Source: Methylobacterium sp. 2A (GTDB taxonomy: Bacteria > Pseudomonadota > Alphaproteobacteria > Rhizobiales > Beijerinckiaceae). From it: a DNA stretch of 64,000 bases. Positions 25,607 through 33,955 of the stretch are shown here, one piece after another (position 1 is the first letter of the stretch; every line of letters starts with the position of its first letter). The notes under the pieces are model-generated. The model did not search any database. It worked only from the letters and a program-made list of their open reading frames with translations, and was not told the DNA's origin. The DNA is taken from positions 186,001 through 250,000 of the forward strand of contig NZ_VUOK01000021.1 of the NCBI RefSeq assembly GCF_009806555.1, given 5' to 3'. The translations under genes and the position numbers were made by a program.

Positions 25607-26218
25607 ATGCGCAAACTCTGGGGACGACTCACCTCGGTGAACGTGCAGAAGGCGGTCTGGGGGCTCGACGAAGCCGGGCTCGTCTACGAGCGGATCGACG
25701 CGGGCGGCGCCTTCGGGATCGTCTCCGATCCCGCCTACCGGGCGCTGAACCCGAACGGGCTGGTGCCGACGCTGGAGGAGGACGGCTTCGTCCTCTGGGA
25801 GTCGAACGCGATCCTCCGCTACCTGGCGGCGACCTGCCCCGCCCTCGGCTTACCCGAAGATCCCCGCGCCCGCGCCCATGTCGATCAGTGGCTCGACTGG
25901 CAGGCCACGACCTTCACGCCGGCCATGCGCGACGCCTTCTGGCAGCTCTTCCGCGCGCCCGAGCCCGACCGCGCCCTCATCGCCCAGTCGCTGAAGAACA
26001 CGGAGGCTCAGGCGGCGATCCTCGACGCGCATCTGGCGGATCGGGATTACGTGGTCGGCGACCGCTTCGCGATCGCCGACATCGCCCTCGGCTGCGCGGC
26101 GCATCGCTGGCTGAACCTCCCGGCCGAGCGCGTCGAGCGCCCGGCCCTGCGCCGGTGGTACGAGCGGATCGCCGCCCGGCCGGGGGCGGCCAAAGCTCTG
26201 GGCGAGCCCATCGGCTGA
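25607..26218 (+). CDS. Glutathione S-transferase family protein
   Basis: A 203-residue protein; ATG at 25607 with GAAGG ahead is chosen over GTG at 25601. The thioredoxin-like N-domain (KLWGRLTSVNVQKAVWGLDEAGL, NPNGLVPTLEEDGFVLWESNAILRYLA) holds the cis-Pro and the Glu-Ser pair for glutathione. The all-helical C-domain has ADRDYVVGDRFAIADIALG, with the N-capping box Asp. The SxNVxK start near residue 12-17 resembles Beta/Theta-type enzymes using Ser. Substrate is unknown; it follows epmB by 16 bases and may share a transcript. Confidence 0.92.
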   Translation: MRKLWGRLTSVNVQKAVWGLDEAGLVYERIDAGGAFGIVSDPAYRALNPNGLVPTLEEDGFVLWESNAILRYLAATCPALGLPEDPRARAHVDQWLDWQATTFTPAMRDAFWQLFRAPEPDRALIAQSLKNTEAQAAILDAHLADRDYVVGDRFAIADIALGCAAHRWLNLPAERVERPALRRWYERIAARPGAAKALGEPIG

Positions 26219-26304
26219 GCGTTCCGGCGGGCTTGCCGTCGCGCGCGCCGGATCCACCTTGGCACAGTGTGCGGCGCTGATCGCACCGCTTTCAGGAAGC
26301 CCCG

Positions 26305-26955
26305 ATGGCGATCGACCCGACCCTGCGCGACGCGCTCTCCGCGGTGACAGCCGCAAGCCTCGCCCGCGCCCTGGCGCGGGCCGGCGTCAAGGCGTTCAGC
26401 CCGCGGGGCCTGTCGGCCGGCGGCGGCGGAACCGCGATCGGGACCGCCTACACGCTCCGGATGATCCCGACCCGGGACGATGCTGCGGGCGATCTCGCCG
26501 CCGCGATCGAGGCTGTTCCCGAAGGCGCGGTCGTGGTGATCGATGCCGCCGGGTCGGGTCTGGCCCTGCCCTTCGGTGCCATCCTGTCGGCCCGGCTCGC
26601 CCAGCGCGGTGCCGTGGGCCTCGTCACCGATGCGGCCCTGTCCGAGGCGATCGGCCTGCCGCATTGGAGCGCGCCCCAGGGCGGGGTTGGGACACTCGCG
26701 CTCGTCGGCACGCAGCAACCCGTCGCGTGCGGCGGGGCCGCGATCCATCCCGGCGACATCGTCGTCTGCACCGAGGCCGGGATCGTGGCGCTGCCCGCCG
26801 CCATCGCCGAGCGGATCGCCTTTGAGGCCGTCGAGCAGCAGCGCCTCGATCTCTGGATCCAGCGCGAGGTCGAACGCGGCGAGAGCCTCGCCGGCCTCCT
26901 GCCCCCGGATGCGGCGGCGCTGGAGCGGTTCCAGGCGGAGACGAAGACGGCGTGA
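26305..26955 (+). CDS. RraA-like / demethylmenaquinone methyltransferase family protein
   Basis: A 216-residue protein with AGGAAG before its ATG. The RraA fold is clear: AYTLRMIPTRDD, then AVVVIDAAGSGLALPFGAILSARLAQRGAVGLVTDAALSE, then HPGDIVVCTEAGIVALPAAIAE. Members with aldolase activity (HMG/CHA type) need an Arg-Asp pair after the VTD turn; here the sequence is DAALSE, so the Arg is missing and that activity is doubtful. RNase E regulation is known for the E. coli homologue but cannot be assumed. Its stop overlaps the next GTG as GTGA. Confidence 0.85.
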   Translation: MAIDPTLRDALSAVTAASLARALARAGVKAFSPRGLSAGGGGTAIGTAYTLRMIPTRDDAAGDLAAAIEAVPEGAVVVIDAAGSGLALPFGAILSARLAQRGAVGLVTDAALSEAIGLPHWSAPQGGVGTLALVGTQQPVACGGAAIHPGDIVVCTEAGIVALPAAIAERIAFEAVEQQRLDLWIQREVERGESLAGLLPPDAAALERFQAETKTA

Positions 26956-27779
26956 GCGCCGCGTTCTTCCCGCTCTCGAAGGTGATCTACTTCCTGATCA
27001 CCCCGTCGAATTTCTTCATCTTCGCGGTCCTGATCGGCGTCCTGCTGCTTCTGACGCGGCTTCGGCGGACCGGCTCTGTCCTCGCGCTGCTGGGCGCCGC
27101 CGGCTTGGCCCTTGGAGGATTGACTCCCCTCTCGGAGGCGGTCCTTCTCCCCCTCGAACAGCGCTTTCCGCCATTCCCGACGGACGGCCCGCCGCCCGCG
27201 GGCATCATCGTGCTCGGCGGTGGGATCGAGTCCGGCCTGTCCGAGGCGCGGGCGCAGATCGTCGTCAACGATGCCGGCGAGCGGCCGATCTATCTGGCCG
27301 ATCTGGCCCGGCGCTACCCGGCGGCCCGGCTGGTCTTCTCCGGCGGCAGCGGCTTCATCGGGGGCGGGATCGCGGAGGCCGACATCGTCAGCCGGCAGGC
27401 CGATACGATCGGCGTGCCCCGCACGCGCCTCATCTTGGAAAACCGCTCGCGCAACACCCGTGAGAACGCGACGTTCACGGCGGCGCTGGTGCAGCCGAAG
27501 CCCGGCGAGCGCTGGCTCCTCGTGACGTCGGCCTGGCACATGCCGCGGGCGGTCGGATGCTTCCGGCAGGCCGGGTTTGCGGTCGACGCCTTCCCGGTCG
27601 ACTACCGGACGCGCGGCTGGGGCGACCTGACCCGCTTCAACGGCTTCGCCTCGGACGGCCTGCTCCAGCTCGACCTGGGGGTGAAGGAGTGGATCGGCCT
27701 CGCGGTCTACCGGTGGGCGGGCTACACGCCGGACTGGCTGCCGGGGCCGGAGGTGCCTGCGGGCAGCGCCAGCCGGTAG
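26952..27779 (+). CDS. YdcF family protein (DUF218)
   Basis: A 275-residue protein, GTG start in an overlap with the RraA-like gene. Two N-terminal membrane helices (residues ~10-60) are followed by the DUF218 domain: AGIIVLGGGIESGLSE, ARLVFSGGSGFIGGGIAEADI, RLILENRSRNTRENATF, WLLVTSAWHMPRAVGCFRQAG. It belongs to the SanA/ElyC-like group, some members of which act in envelope precursor metabolism. Periplasmic orientation of the domain is likely. The specific substrate is unknown. Confidence 0.9.
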   Translation: MSAAFFPLSKVIYFLITPSNFFIFAVLIGVLLLLTRLRRTGSVLALLGAAGLALGGLTPLSEAVLLPLEQRFPPFPTDGPPPAGIIVLGGGIESGLSEARAQIVVNDAGERPIYLADLARRYPAARLVFSGGSGFIGGGIAEADIVSRQADTIGVPRTRLILENRSRNTRENATFTAALVQPKPGERWLLVTSAWHMPRAVGCFRQAGFAVDAFPVDYRTRGWGDLTRFNGFASDGLLQLDLGVKEWIGLAVYRWAGYTPDWLPGPEVPAGSASR

Positions 27780-28024
27780 ATTCCCCGAAAGTCGTCGGGG
27801 TCCACCGGCTTGCCCTTGCGCAGGATCGCGACGCGGCCCGCATGGGCGAGGCGCACCGCAACACGCCGCACCGGCTGCATCAGGGGACCCCACCCGTCCG
27901 GATGCGGGCCGCCGAGCGCCCGGGCGACCTCGGAGGGGCAGACGGTCTTCTCCGCTCCGCGCGCAGCCACGAGGCCGAGCATGGTCTGCTCGATCGCCGT
28001 GTCGTCCGGTCTCGTCTCGGTCAT
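27722..28024 (-). CDS. DUF3253 domain protein
   Basis: A 100-residue soluble protein from an ATG overlapping the upstream DUF599 stop (ATGA). The core TAIEQTMLGLVAARGAEKTVCPSEVARALG looks like a winged-helix and is followed by RVAVRLAHAGRVAILRKGKPVDPDDFRGIYRLAL, typical of DUF3253. The wing-like basic strand suggests nucleic acid binding, though this is not established. Its 3' end overlaps the convergent ydcF-like gene by 58 bases. Confidence 0.82.
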   Translation of the reverse strand: MTETRPDDTAIEQTMLGLVAARGAEKTVCPSEVARALGGPHPDGWGPLMQPVRRVAVRLAHAGRVAILRKGKPVDPDDFRGIYRLALPAGTSGPGSQSGV

Positions 28025-28782
28025 ATCCGGGCCTCTTCCAGGGACGGCAGGAGCGGCCCCTCGTGGGGACCCTCTCCGGCTTCGATCAGCGCCGAGCGGA
28101 TCTCGGAGGCGAACTGCCGCCGCCACATGATGATCACCACCGCCGATGTCGAGACGAACAGCACGTAGGGGCTGATGAACCAGCCGAGATACGCCAGCGC
28201 GAAGAAGAAGGCACGCTGCCCGCGCGCGAAGTGGCGGCCGGCGCTGACATTCATCGCGGCGAGCCGCCGCACGGCCCGCAGCATCTCGGCCTCGCTCGCC
28301 CCGGACCCTTTCGGCGGCACCGCGCCGAGCAGGATCGCCGCATAATTGAACAGCCGATAGGCCCAGGCGAACTTGAAGAAGGCGTAGACGAAGACCAGCG
28401 CGAGTCCGGCGACTTTGAGCTCCCAGGTGAGCCGGCTAGCCACCATGCCGAACGGCAGCGTGGCGAACAGGTTCAGGACGTCGTCGCCGGAGCGCGACAG
28501 GGTGAGGACCGACCCGAGGGCGATCAGCGAGGTCGAGGCGAAGAAGGCGGTGCCGTTCTGAAGGGAGGCGTTGATCTGCGTGTCGACCACCCGGTTGTCA
28601 CGGCCGATCACCTGCCGCGCCCAGTTGGAACGGTGGCCGTTCATGATCTGGCTGAGGGACACCATCCGGCCTCGGAGCCGGCCGACGGACAGCCCGTACG
28701 CCACCCAGGCGAGGATGAAGTACAGCAGCGCCCCGAGATCCAGGGGCGAGAACGCGGCCTGGCCGGCGGATAGATCGGTCAT
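28021..28782 (-). CDS. DUF599 family membrane protein
   Basis: A 253-residue inner-membrane protein from the ATG at 28782. About four to five hydrophobic segments are seen, with the family-typical cytoplasmic loop GHRSNWARQVIGRDNRVVDTQINASLQNGTAFFASTSLI. The C-terminal membrane segment (ISPYVLFVSTSAVVIIMW) is followed by an acidic tail. Function of DUF599 proteins is unknown. It is coupled to the DUF3253 gene. Confidence 0.88.
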   Translation of the reverse strand: MTDLSAGQAAFSPLDLGALLYFILAWVAYGLSVGRLRGRMVSLSQIMNGHRSNWARQVIGRDNRVVDTQINASLQNGTAFFASTSLIALGSVLTLSRSGDDVLNLFATLPFGMVASRLTWELKVAGLALVFVYAFFKFAWAYRLFNYAAILLGAVPPKGSGASEAEMLRAVRRLAAMNVSAGRHFARGQRAFFFALAYLGWFISPYVLFVSTSAVVIIMWRRQFASEIRSALIEAGEGPHEGPLLPSLEEARI

Positions 28783-28867
28783 GGATGTCGAATAGCGTGT
28801 TCGCGCAGGGCCACGACGCATATCAGCCAAGAGACCGGCGCAGAAGCCGCACGCAAGACCAGTCGGT

Positions 28868-29152
28868 TCAGCCGCGCAGGATCTCGAAGCCGTCGCGCTC
28901 GGGCGGGGCGTCGCGCTCGCGCGCGGTGATGTCGGTGACGCTGGCGCCCGATGGTCCCGACCGGCACAGCATCAGCATCTCGGCCACGGCCTCCGGCGCG
29001 CCGCTGAAGACGGCTTCGACCGCGCCGTCGTCGCGGTTGCGTACGGAACCGGTCAGGCCGCGCGCCCGGGCCTCGCTCTGGGTCCAAGCCCGATACGATA
29101 CGCCCTGCACCCGCCCCTTGATGACGACGGCGACCGTCCGTGTCTCACGCAT
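28868..29152 (-). CDS. acyP: Acylphosphatase
   Basis: A 94-residue protein of the standard acylphosphatase size. Signature VVIKGRVQGVSYRAWTQSEA includes the phosphate loop and catalytic Arg, and LTGSVRNRDDGAVEAVFSG includes the catalytic Asn. It hydrolyses carboxyl-phosphate bonds such as acetyl phosphate. It lies between the DUF599 gene and a formate/nitrite channel gene on the same strand; a functional link is not evident. Confidence 0.93.
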   Translation of the reverse strand: MRETRTVAVVIKGRVQGVSYRAWTQSEARARGLTGSVRNRDDGAVEAVFSGAPEAVAEMLMLCRSGPSGASVTDITARERDAPPERDGFEILRG

Positions 29153-29206
29153 GCAGATGCAAACCCACCAAAGGACCCGCGCATCTCTGCGCGGGCCCGG
29201 ATTGCC

Positions 29207-30055
29207 TCACTCGGCCGCGATAGGGCGACGCACATTCGCGTCGATGACCGCCGACCGCGTCGCGCCGGTCCGTACATGGGTCGAGTAGAGCATCAGGCCG
29301 GTGAAGGCGATACCGCCGACGATGTTGCCGATCAGCGTCGGGATCTCGTTCCACAACAGGTAGTCCATGACCGTCAGATGGCCGCCCATGAGGATCGCCG
29401 ACGGGAACAGGAACATGTTCACCACGGAGTGCTCAAAGGTCATGAAGAAGAACACCGTGATCGGCATCCACATGGCGATCACCTTGCCGGGCACCGAGGT
29501 GGACAGCATCGCGCCGATCACGCCGGTCGAGACCATCCAGTTGCACATCATGGCGCGGACGAAGAGGGTCAGCATGCCGGAGGCGCCGTACTTCTCGTAG
29601 CCCAGCGTCCGGGCCTCGCCGATGCCGGCGATCAGCTTGCCGACGGCGTTCGGCTCGGTGGCGAAGCCGAAGGTGAACACGATCGACATCATCACCGCGG
29701 TGGTGAGCGCGCCTGCGAAGTTGCCGAAGAACACCAGGGCCCAGTTGCGCGCGACGCCCGCCACGGTGACGCCGGGCCGCTTGTCGATCAGCGCCAGCGG
29801 CGTGAGCACGCAGACGCCCGTGAAGAGGTCGTAGCCCAGCAGGTACAGCATCGAGAAGCCGACCGGGAACAGCAGCGCGCCGACCAGCGGCTGGCCGGTG
29901 GTCTGGTTGATGGTGACCGCGAACGCGGCGGCGAGCGCCAGGATCGCGCCGGCCATGTAGGCGCGGATGAAGGTGTCCTTGGTGGCCATGAAGACCTTCG
30001 ACTCTCCCGCGTCGACGGCCTTCTTCACGAAATCGGCGGGCGCCAGATACGACAT
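29207..30055 (-). CDS. Formate/nitrite transporter family channel
   Basis: A 282-residue membrane protein; the ATG at 30055 has GAGGGAGAG ahead. Six membrane helices of the FocA/NirC fold are recognisable: AGAILALAAAFAVTI, GFSMLYLLGYDLFTGVCV, NWALVFFGNFAGALTTAV, RAMMCNWMVSTGVIGAML, VFFFMTFEHSVVNMFLFP and NIVGGIAFTGLMLY. The conserved central His is in FEHSVVNM. In a methylotroph, formate is the likely physiological substrate because it is a branch point of C1 oxidation. Nitrite cannot be excluded. Confidence 0.9.
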   Translation of the reverse strand: MSYLAPADFVKKAVDAGESKVFMATKDTFIRAYMAGAILALAAAFAVTINQTTGQPLVGALLFPVGFSMLYLLGYDLFTGVCVLTPLALIDKRPGVTVAGVARNWALVFFGNFAGALTTAVMMSIVFTFGFATEPNAVGKLIAGIGEARTLGYEKYGASGMLTLFVRAMMCNWMVSTGVIGAMLSTSVPGKVIAMWMPITVFFFMTFEHSVVNMFLFPSAILMGGHLTVMDYLLWNEIPTLIGNIVGGIAFTGLMLYSTHVRTGATRSAVIDANVRRPIAAE

Positions 30056-30201
30056 ACGAAACTCTCCCTCGCAGACGCGCGCTGATCGCCGTTGACCGAC
30101 GGGCGTCCTTTGCAATTCTGAATGGCCGGTCGGGCGCGGTGAGGCTTTCCGCCCGCCAGCTCGAACGTGGGCAAGCATGTCGCGTACCAGTTGTGGCGCG
30201 A

Positions 30202-30633
30202 TCAGGCCGGACAGCCGTGCGACCAACCGCTCAACTCCCGGATGTAGGCCGATGGCAGGTCCGCCGCGCGAGCCGCCGCCAGGACGGCGTTCAGGTATCC
30301 GGGCCGCGGACGACCGGGCGCGGTGGAGCAGCCGCGATAGATCAGGGCGCGCTTGACGCCCTTCGGGCTCCGGATCGGAAGAGAAGCCTTCGTATAGAGG
30401 CCGCCCGCCACGCCCTCGTAGCGGTCGAGCGCCGGGATGTCGCCGCCGGCGAGTTCCCAGAGCACGCCCCAGACGGTGTGCCGGGCATGACGCACCACCG
30501 TGGCGTAGCCTTCGCGCATGATGATGAAGCGGTGGCCCGGCAGATGCCCGACGCCGATCAGCCGCGAGACCGGGCAGCGCAGGGCCATCGCGGCGGCATC
30601 CATGTTGGCGCCGTAGGCGAAATAGAGGGGCAT
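30202..30633 (-). CDS. Gamma-glutamylcyclotransferase-like (AIG2/GGCT) protein
   Basis: A 143-residue protein opening with YFAYGANMDAAAM, the GGCT substrate loop. It continues with GHRFIIMREGYATVVRHARHTVWGVLWEL and has the catalytic Glu in ALDRYEGVAGGLY. Members open gamma-glutamyl amines or peptides to 5-oxoproline, but many small GGCT-like proteins have unproven substrates. It is convergent with nothing close and lies 147 bases upstream of the formate channel start on the same strand. Confidence 0.85.
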   Translation of the reverse strand: MPLYFAYGANMDAAAMALRCPVSRLIGVGHLPGHRFIIMREGYATVVRHARHTVWGVLWELAGGDIPALDRYEGVAGGLYTKASLPIRSPKGVKRALIYRGCSTAPGRPRPGYLNAVLAAARAADLPSAYIRELSGWSHGCPA

Positions 30634-30643
30634 GCCGCGGCGA

Positions 30644-30892
30644 TCAGCAGCCGCTGGGCCTCGCCATCGCGCCGCGGTCGGTGCGTCCCAAGGGATCGCC
30701 CGTGCAGGCGCGTGATGCCGCGTCGGCCACGGCCGGGGTGATCGTGGCGACCACGGACGCGCTGACGGTTTCCCCCAAACCCATGACCCGATGCTCCCGC
30801 GCGCGCCGCCCGAATCGATGTAAGAGGATCGCCGTGCAAAGCCAGACCGCCATGCGGAAGGCTGTTGCCGGAATCGGATTCACCGGCAACAT
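30644..30892 (-). CDS. Possible small protein upstream of aroC (82 residues)
   Basis: This frame has a high GC3 share, a hydrophobic stretch (FRMAVWLCTAILLHRFG) near the N-terminus, and a short mature part with two cysteines. A GGAAG motif lies ahead of the ATG but at a long distance. No family is recognised. It fills most of an otherwise 367-base gap between the cyclotransferase-like gene and aroC. It may be an unrecorded small gene or merely open sequence. Confidence 0.3.
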   Translation of the reverse strand: MLPVNPIPATAFRMAVWLCTAILLHRFGRRAREHRVMGLGETVSASVVATITPAVADAASRACTGDPLGRTDRGAMARPSGC

Positions 30893-31000
30893 CCGCCAGA
30901 CCGCTTCCAGGCTATGATGCGGATCTGCTACAGCGGGCGGCGCGACCGAACCCGGCTGCGGTTTGTGCCCCCGCCGCTCCCGCGCTAAGGCAGCCGCGCC

Positions 31001-32101
31001 ATGTCGCACAACACCTTCGGCCACCTGTTCCGCGTCACGACCTTCGGCGAGAGCCACGGGGTCGCGCTGGGCTGCGTGGTCGATGGCTGCCCCCCCGGCC
31101 TGCCGCTGGAGGCCGAGGAGATCCAGGCGGAGCTCGACCGGCGCAAGCCCGGCCAGTCGCGCTTCACCACCCAGCGCCGCGAGCCCGATCAGGTGAAGAT
31201 CCTGTCCGGCGTCTTCGCCGACGACCGCACCGATGGACGCCAGCTCACCACCGGCACGCCGATCGCGCTGGTGATCGAGAATACGGACCAGCGCTCGAAG
31301 GATTATTCCGAGATCCGCGACAGCTACCGGCCCGGCCATGCCGACTACACCTACGACGCGAAGTACGGCATCCGCGACTATCGCGGCGGTGGCCGCTCCT
31401 CCGCCCGGGAAACCGCGGCGCGCGTGGCCGCCGGCGCCGTGGCCCGCAAGGTCATCCCGGGGATCACCATCCGGGCAGCCCTGATCCAGATGGGTCCGCA
31501 CGCCATTGATCGCTCCCGCTGGGACTGGGCTGAGGTGGAGCGCAACCCGTTCTTCTGCCCCGACGCCGAGACGGCGAGCTTCTATGAGGAGTACCTCGAC
31601 GCGATCCGGAAGGATGGCTCATCGGTGGGTGCCGTGATCGAGGTTGTGGCCGAGGGCGTCCCGCCGGGCCTCGGCGCGCCGATCTACGGCAAGCTCGACG
31701 CGGATCTCGCCGCCGCCATGATGTCGATCAACGCCGTGAAGGGCGTCGAGATCGGCGACGGGTTCGCAGCCGCAGCCCTGCGCGGCGAGGACAATGCCGA
31801 CGAGATGCGCGCCGGGAATGACGGGCGCCCCCGCTTCCTCGCCAATCACGCCGGCGGGATCCTCGGCGGCCTCTCCAGCGGCCAGCCGGTGGTGGTGCGA
31901 TTCGCTGTGAAGCCCACATCCTCGATCCTGACGGCGCGCCGGTCGGTCACCCGCGACGGCGCCGAGGTGGATCTCGTCACGAAGGGCCGCCACGATCCCT
32001 GTGTCGGCATCCGCGCCGTCCCGGTGGCGGAGGCCATGATGGCCTGCGTGCTCGCCGATCATTACCTGCGCCACCGCGGGCAGGTCGGGCCTCAGGCCTG
32101 A
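31001..32101 (+). CDS. aroC: Chorismate synthase
   Basis: A 366-residue enzyme, full length for the family. It opens [20 protein letters not shown]; further signatures are [29 protein letters not shown], the FMN-site block near the middle, and [19 protein letters not shown]. It converts 5-enolpyruvylshikimate-3-phosphate to chorismate using reduced FMN, the last shared step for aromatic amino acids, folate precursors and quinones. ribB follows after 28 bases and may be co-transcribed; this is a common order in Rhizobiales. Confidence 0.97.
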   Translation: MSHNTFGHLFRVTTFGESHGVALGCVVDGCPPGLPLEAEEIQAELDRRKPGQSRFTTQRREPDQVKILSGVFADDRTDGRQLTTGTPIALVIENTDQRSKDYSEIRDSYRPGHADYTYDAKYGIRDYRGGGRSSARETAARVAAGAVARKVIPGITIRAALIQMGPHAIDRSRWDWAEVERNPFFCPDAETASFYEEYLDAIRKDGSSVGAVIEVVAEGVPPGLGAPIYGKLDADLAAAMMSINAVKGVEIGDGFAAAALRGEDNADEMRAGNDGRPRFLANHAGGILGGLSSGQPVVVRFAVKPTSSILTARRSVTRDGAEVDLVTKGRHDPCVGIRAVPVAEAMMACVLADHYLRHRGQVGPQA

Positions 32102-32129
32102 TCCCGCTCCCGGCCCCACCATTTCGAGA

Positions 32130-33212
32130 ATGCCCGTGCCCCACTGCACCGTCACCGAGGCCATCGCGGCCTTCGCCAAGGGCGAGATCGTCGTCGTCAC
32201 CGACGACGACGACCGCGAGAACGAGGGCGACCTCGTCGTCGCGGCCTCGCTCTGCACGCCCGAGAAAATGGCGTTCATCATCCGCAACACCTGCGGCATC
32301 GTCTGCGCGCCGCTCACGCAGAGCGAGGCCAAGCGGCTGCACCTGACACCGATGGTCGCCTCGAACGACGCGCCGCTCGGCACCGCCTTCACGGTCACGG
32401 TGGATGTGAAGCACGGCCTGACCACGGGCATCTCGGCGGAGCAGCGTTGCAACACGGTCCGGGCGCTCGCCAACGGCAACATGGGCGCGGGCGATTTCGT
32501 GCGCCCCGGCCACGTCTTCCCGCTGATCGCCCGCGACGGCGGCGTGCTCATGCGGTCCGGCCACACCGAGGCCGCGGTCGATCTCTGCCGCCTGGCGGAG
32601 CTGCCTCCCGTCGGTGTGATCTGCGAGCTCGCCAATGACGACGGCACCGTGATGAAGGGGCCGCAGATCGAGGCTTTTGCCGAGAAGCATGGACTCAAGC
32701 AGGTCTCGGTCGCCGATCTCATCGCCTACCGGCAGGCCCGGGACCGGCTGGTGGAGCGGGTCGGGCATTTCCCGGTCCGGTCGAATCACGGCGACATGAA
32801 CGCCTACGTGTTCTCGACGCCCTTCGAGACGATCCAGCAATTTGCCTTCGTGATGGGCGAGATCGGCGACGGGCGCGATGTGCTGGTGCGCCTCCATCGC
32901 TCCAACGTCGCGGCCGATGTGATCGGCGGTGGCAAGCAGATCGACGCGGTGCTGCGGCGCTTCGCGGCGGCCGGGCGCGGGGTGCTGGTCTATCTCCGCG
33001 ACGGGACGGCGGGCGTGCCGGTCAACAGCGTGACCGAAGAGGGCACCGAGGCCCTGCGCGCGCGTCAATGGCGCGAGGTCGGCCTCGGGGCACAGATCCT
33101 GCGCGATCTCGGCGTCGTCTCGTTCCGGAACCTCGCGACCTCGTCGCGCGCCTATGTCGGCCTGTCGGGCTTCGGCATCGAACACCTGGGCGACGAGCCG
33201 TTGGAGGCGTAG
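32130..33212 (+). CDS. ribB: 3,4-dihydroxy-2-butanone-4-phosphate synthase with degenerate GTP cyclohydrolase II domain
   Basis: A 360-residue protein. The N-terminal ~205 residues are an intact RibB domain: VVVTDDDDRENEGDLV with the metal and acid site, FTVTVDVKHGLTTGISAEQR, and RSGHTEAAVDL. It makes the four-carbon unit of riboflavin from ribulose-5-phosphate. The C-terminal ~150 residues have the GTP cyclohydrolase II outline (DVLVRLHRSNVAADVIGGG), but all three zinc-ligand cysteines of the CxxGDxxxxxRCDC region are gone. So this part should not make the GTP-derived half; another gene must. Such degenerate fusions are known in alphaproteobacteria. Confidence 0.93.
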   Translation: MPVPHCTVTEAIAAFAKGEIVVVTDDDDRENEGDLVVAASLCTPEKMAFIIRNTCGIVCAPLTQSEAKRLHLTPMVASNDAPLGTAFTVTVDVKHGLTTGISAEQRCNTVRALANGNMGAGDFVRPGHVFPLIARDGGVLMRSGHTEAAVDLCRLAELPPVGVICELANDDGTVMKGPQIEAFAEKHGLKQVSVADLIAYRQARDRLVERVGHFPVRSNHGDMNAYVFSTPFETIQQFAFVMGEIGDGRDVLVRLHRSNVAADVIGGGKQIDAVLRRFAAAGRGVLVYLRDGTAGVPVNSVTEEGTEALRARQWREVGLGAQILRDLGVVSFRNLATSSRAYVGLSGFGIEHLGDEPLEA

Positions 33213-33220
33213 CCGGCTCG

Positions 33221-33838
33221 TCAGGCGCGGCGCGCGACCGTCCAGATCGCGGCGCCGGCCATGATGGCGGCGGCGCTGCGGTTCAGCCGTCGATGGAATG
33301 CGGAACTCTGCAGCGCGTGCCGCGCCCGGGACGCGAGGGCCGCGTAGGGCGTCGTCACCGCGATGAGGACGAGGGCCGTGACGGCGACGAGCACGGCGAA
33401 GTCGCTGCGCGTGACCGACCGCAGGTCCAGGAGGGTCGGCAGCACCGCGAGATAGAACACGATCGTCTTGGGGTTGGCGAGCGTCACGGTCAGTCCGGCG
33501 AGGAAGCTCGCGAGGGGGCGGTCGGCACCGCGACGCGCCACGGGCTGCGCCCGCGCCGCAGCGCGCCAGAGCTGGATCGCCAGATAGCCGAGATAGAGGC
33601 CGGCGCCGACCCGGACCACGACGAAGACGTCGCCGAGCGCCTCGGCCACGCGGGTCAGCCCGAACACTGCGGCCGCAAGAAAGGTCAGATCGCCCAGGAT
33701 CAGGCCCCCGGCGAACGCCATCCCGGCCCGGAACCCGGAAGCCAGCGCCCGGGCGACGAGCGCCACGACCCCCGGGCCCGGGATTGCGGCAGCGACACCC
33801 AGCGCCAGCGCGTAGGCCAGGAAACCGGCCGTCGTCAT
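33221..33838 (-). CDS. LysE family exporter
   Basis: A 205-residue inner-membrane protein with five to six hydrophobic helices. The N-terminus LAYALALGVAAAIPGPGVVALVARAL holds the family IPGP motif, and VTLANPKTIVFYLAVLPTLLD holds the NPK motif. These proteins export amino acids or related metabolites such as homoserine lactones or threonine; the substrate here is unknown. The ATG at 33838 is preferred over 33847 because of a CAGGA spacing. It is convergent with ribB, eight bases apart. Confidence 0.88.
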   Translation of the reverse strand: MTTAGFLAYALALGVAAAIPGPGVVALVARALASGFRAGMAFAGGLILGDLTFLAAAVFGLTRVAEALGDVFVVVRVGAGLYLGYLAIQLWRAAARAQPVARRGADRPLASFLAGLTVTLANPKTIVFYLAVLPTLLDLRSVTRSDFAVLVAVTALVLIAVTTPYAALASRARHALQSSAFHRRLNRSAAAIMAGAAIWTVARRA

Positions 33839-33955
33839 CGCGCACATCCTGTCCGGCGGCTGGCGGCCGCCGCCATGAAGCGGCTCGGCGCTCTCATGAT
33901 TCTGATCCCCCGAAAGCCTGAGCCTACGGTGCGATCCGATGAGCGCGCAACGATC

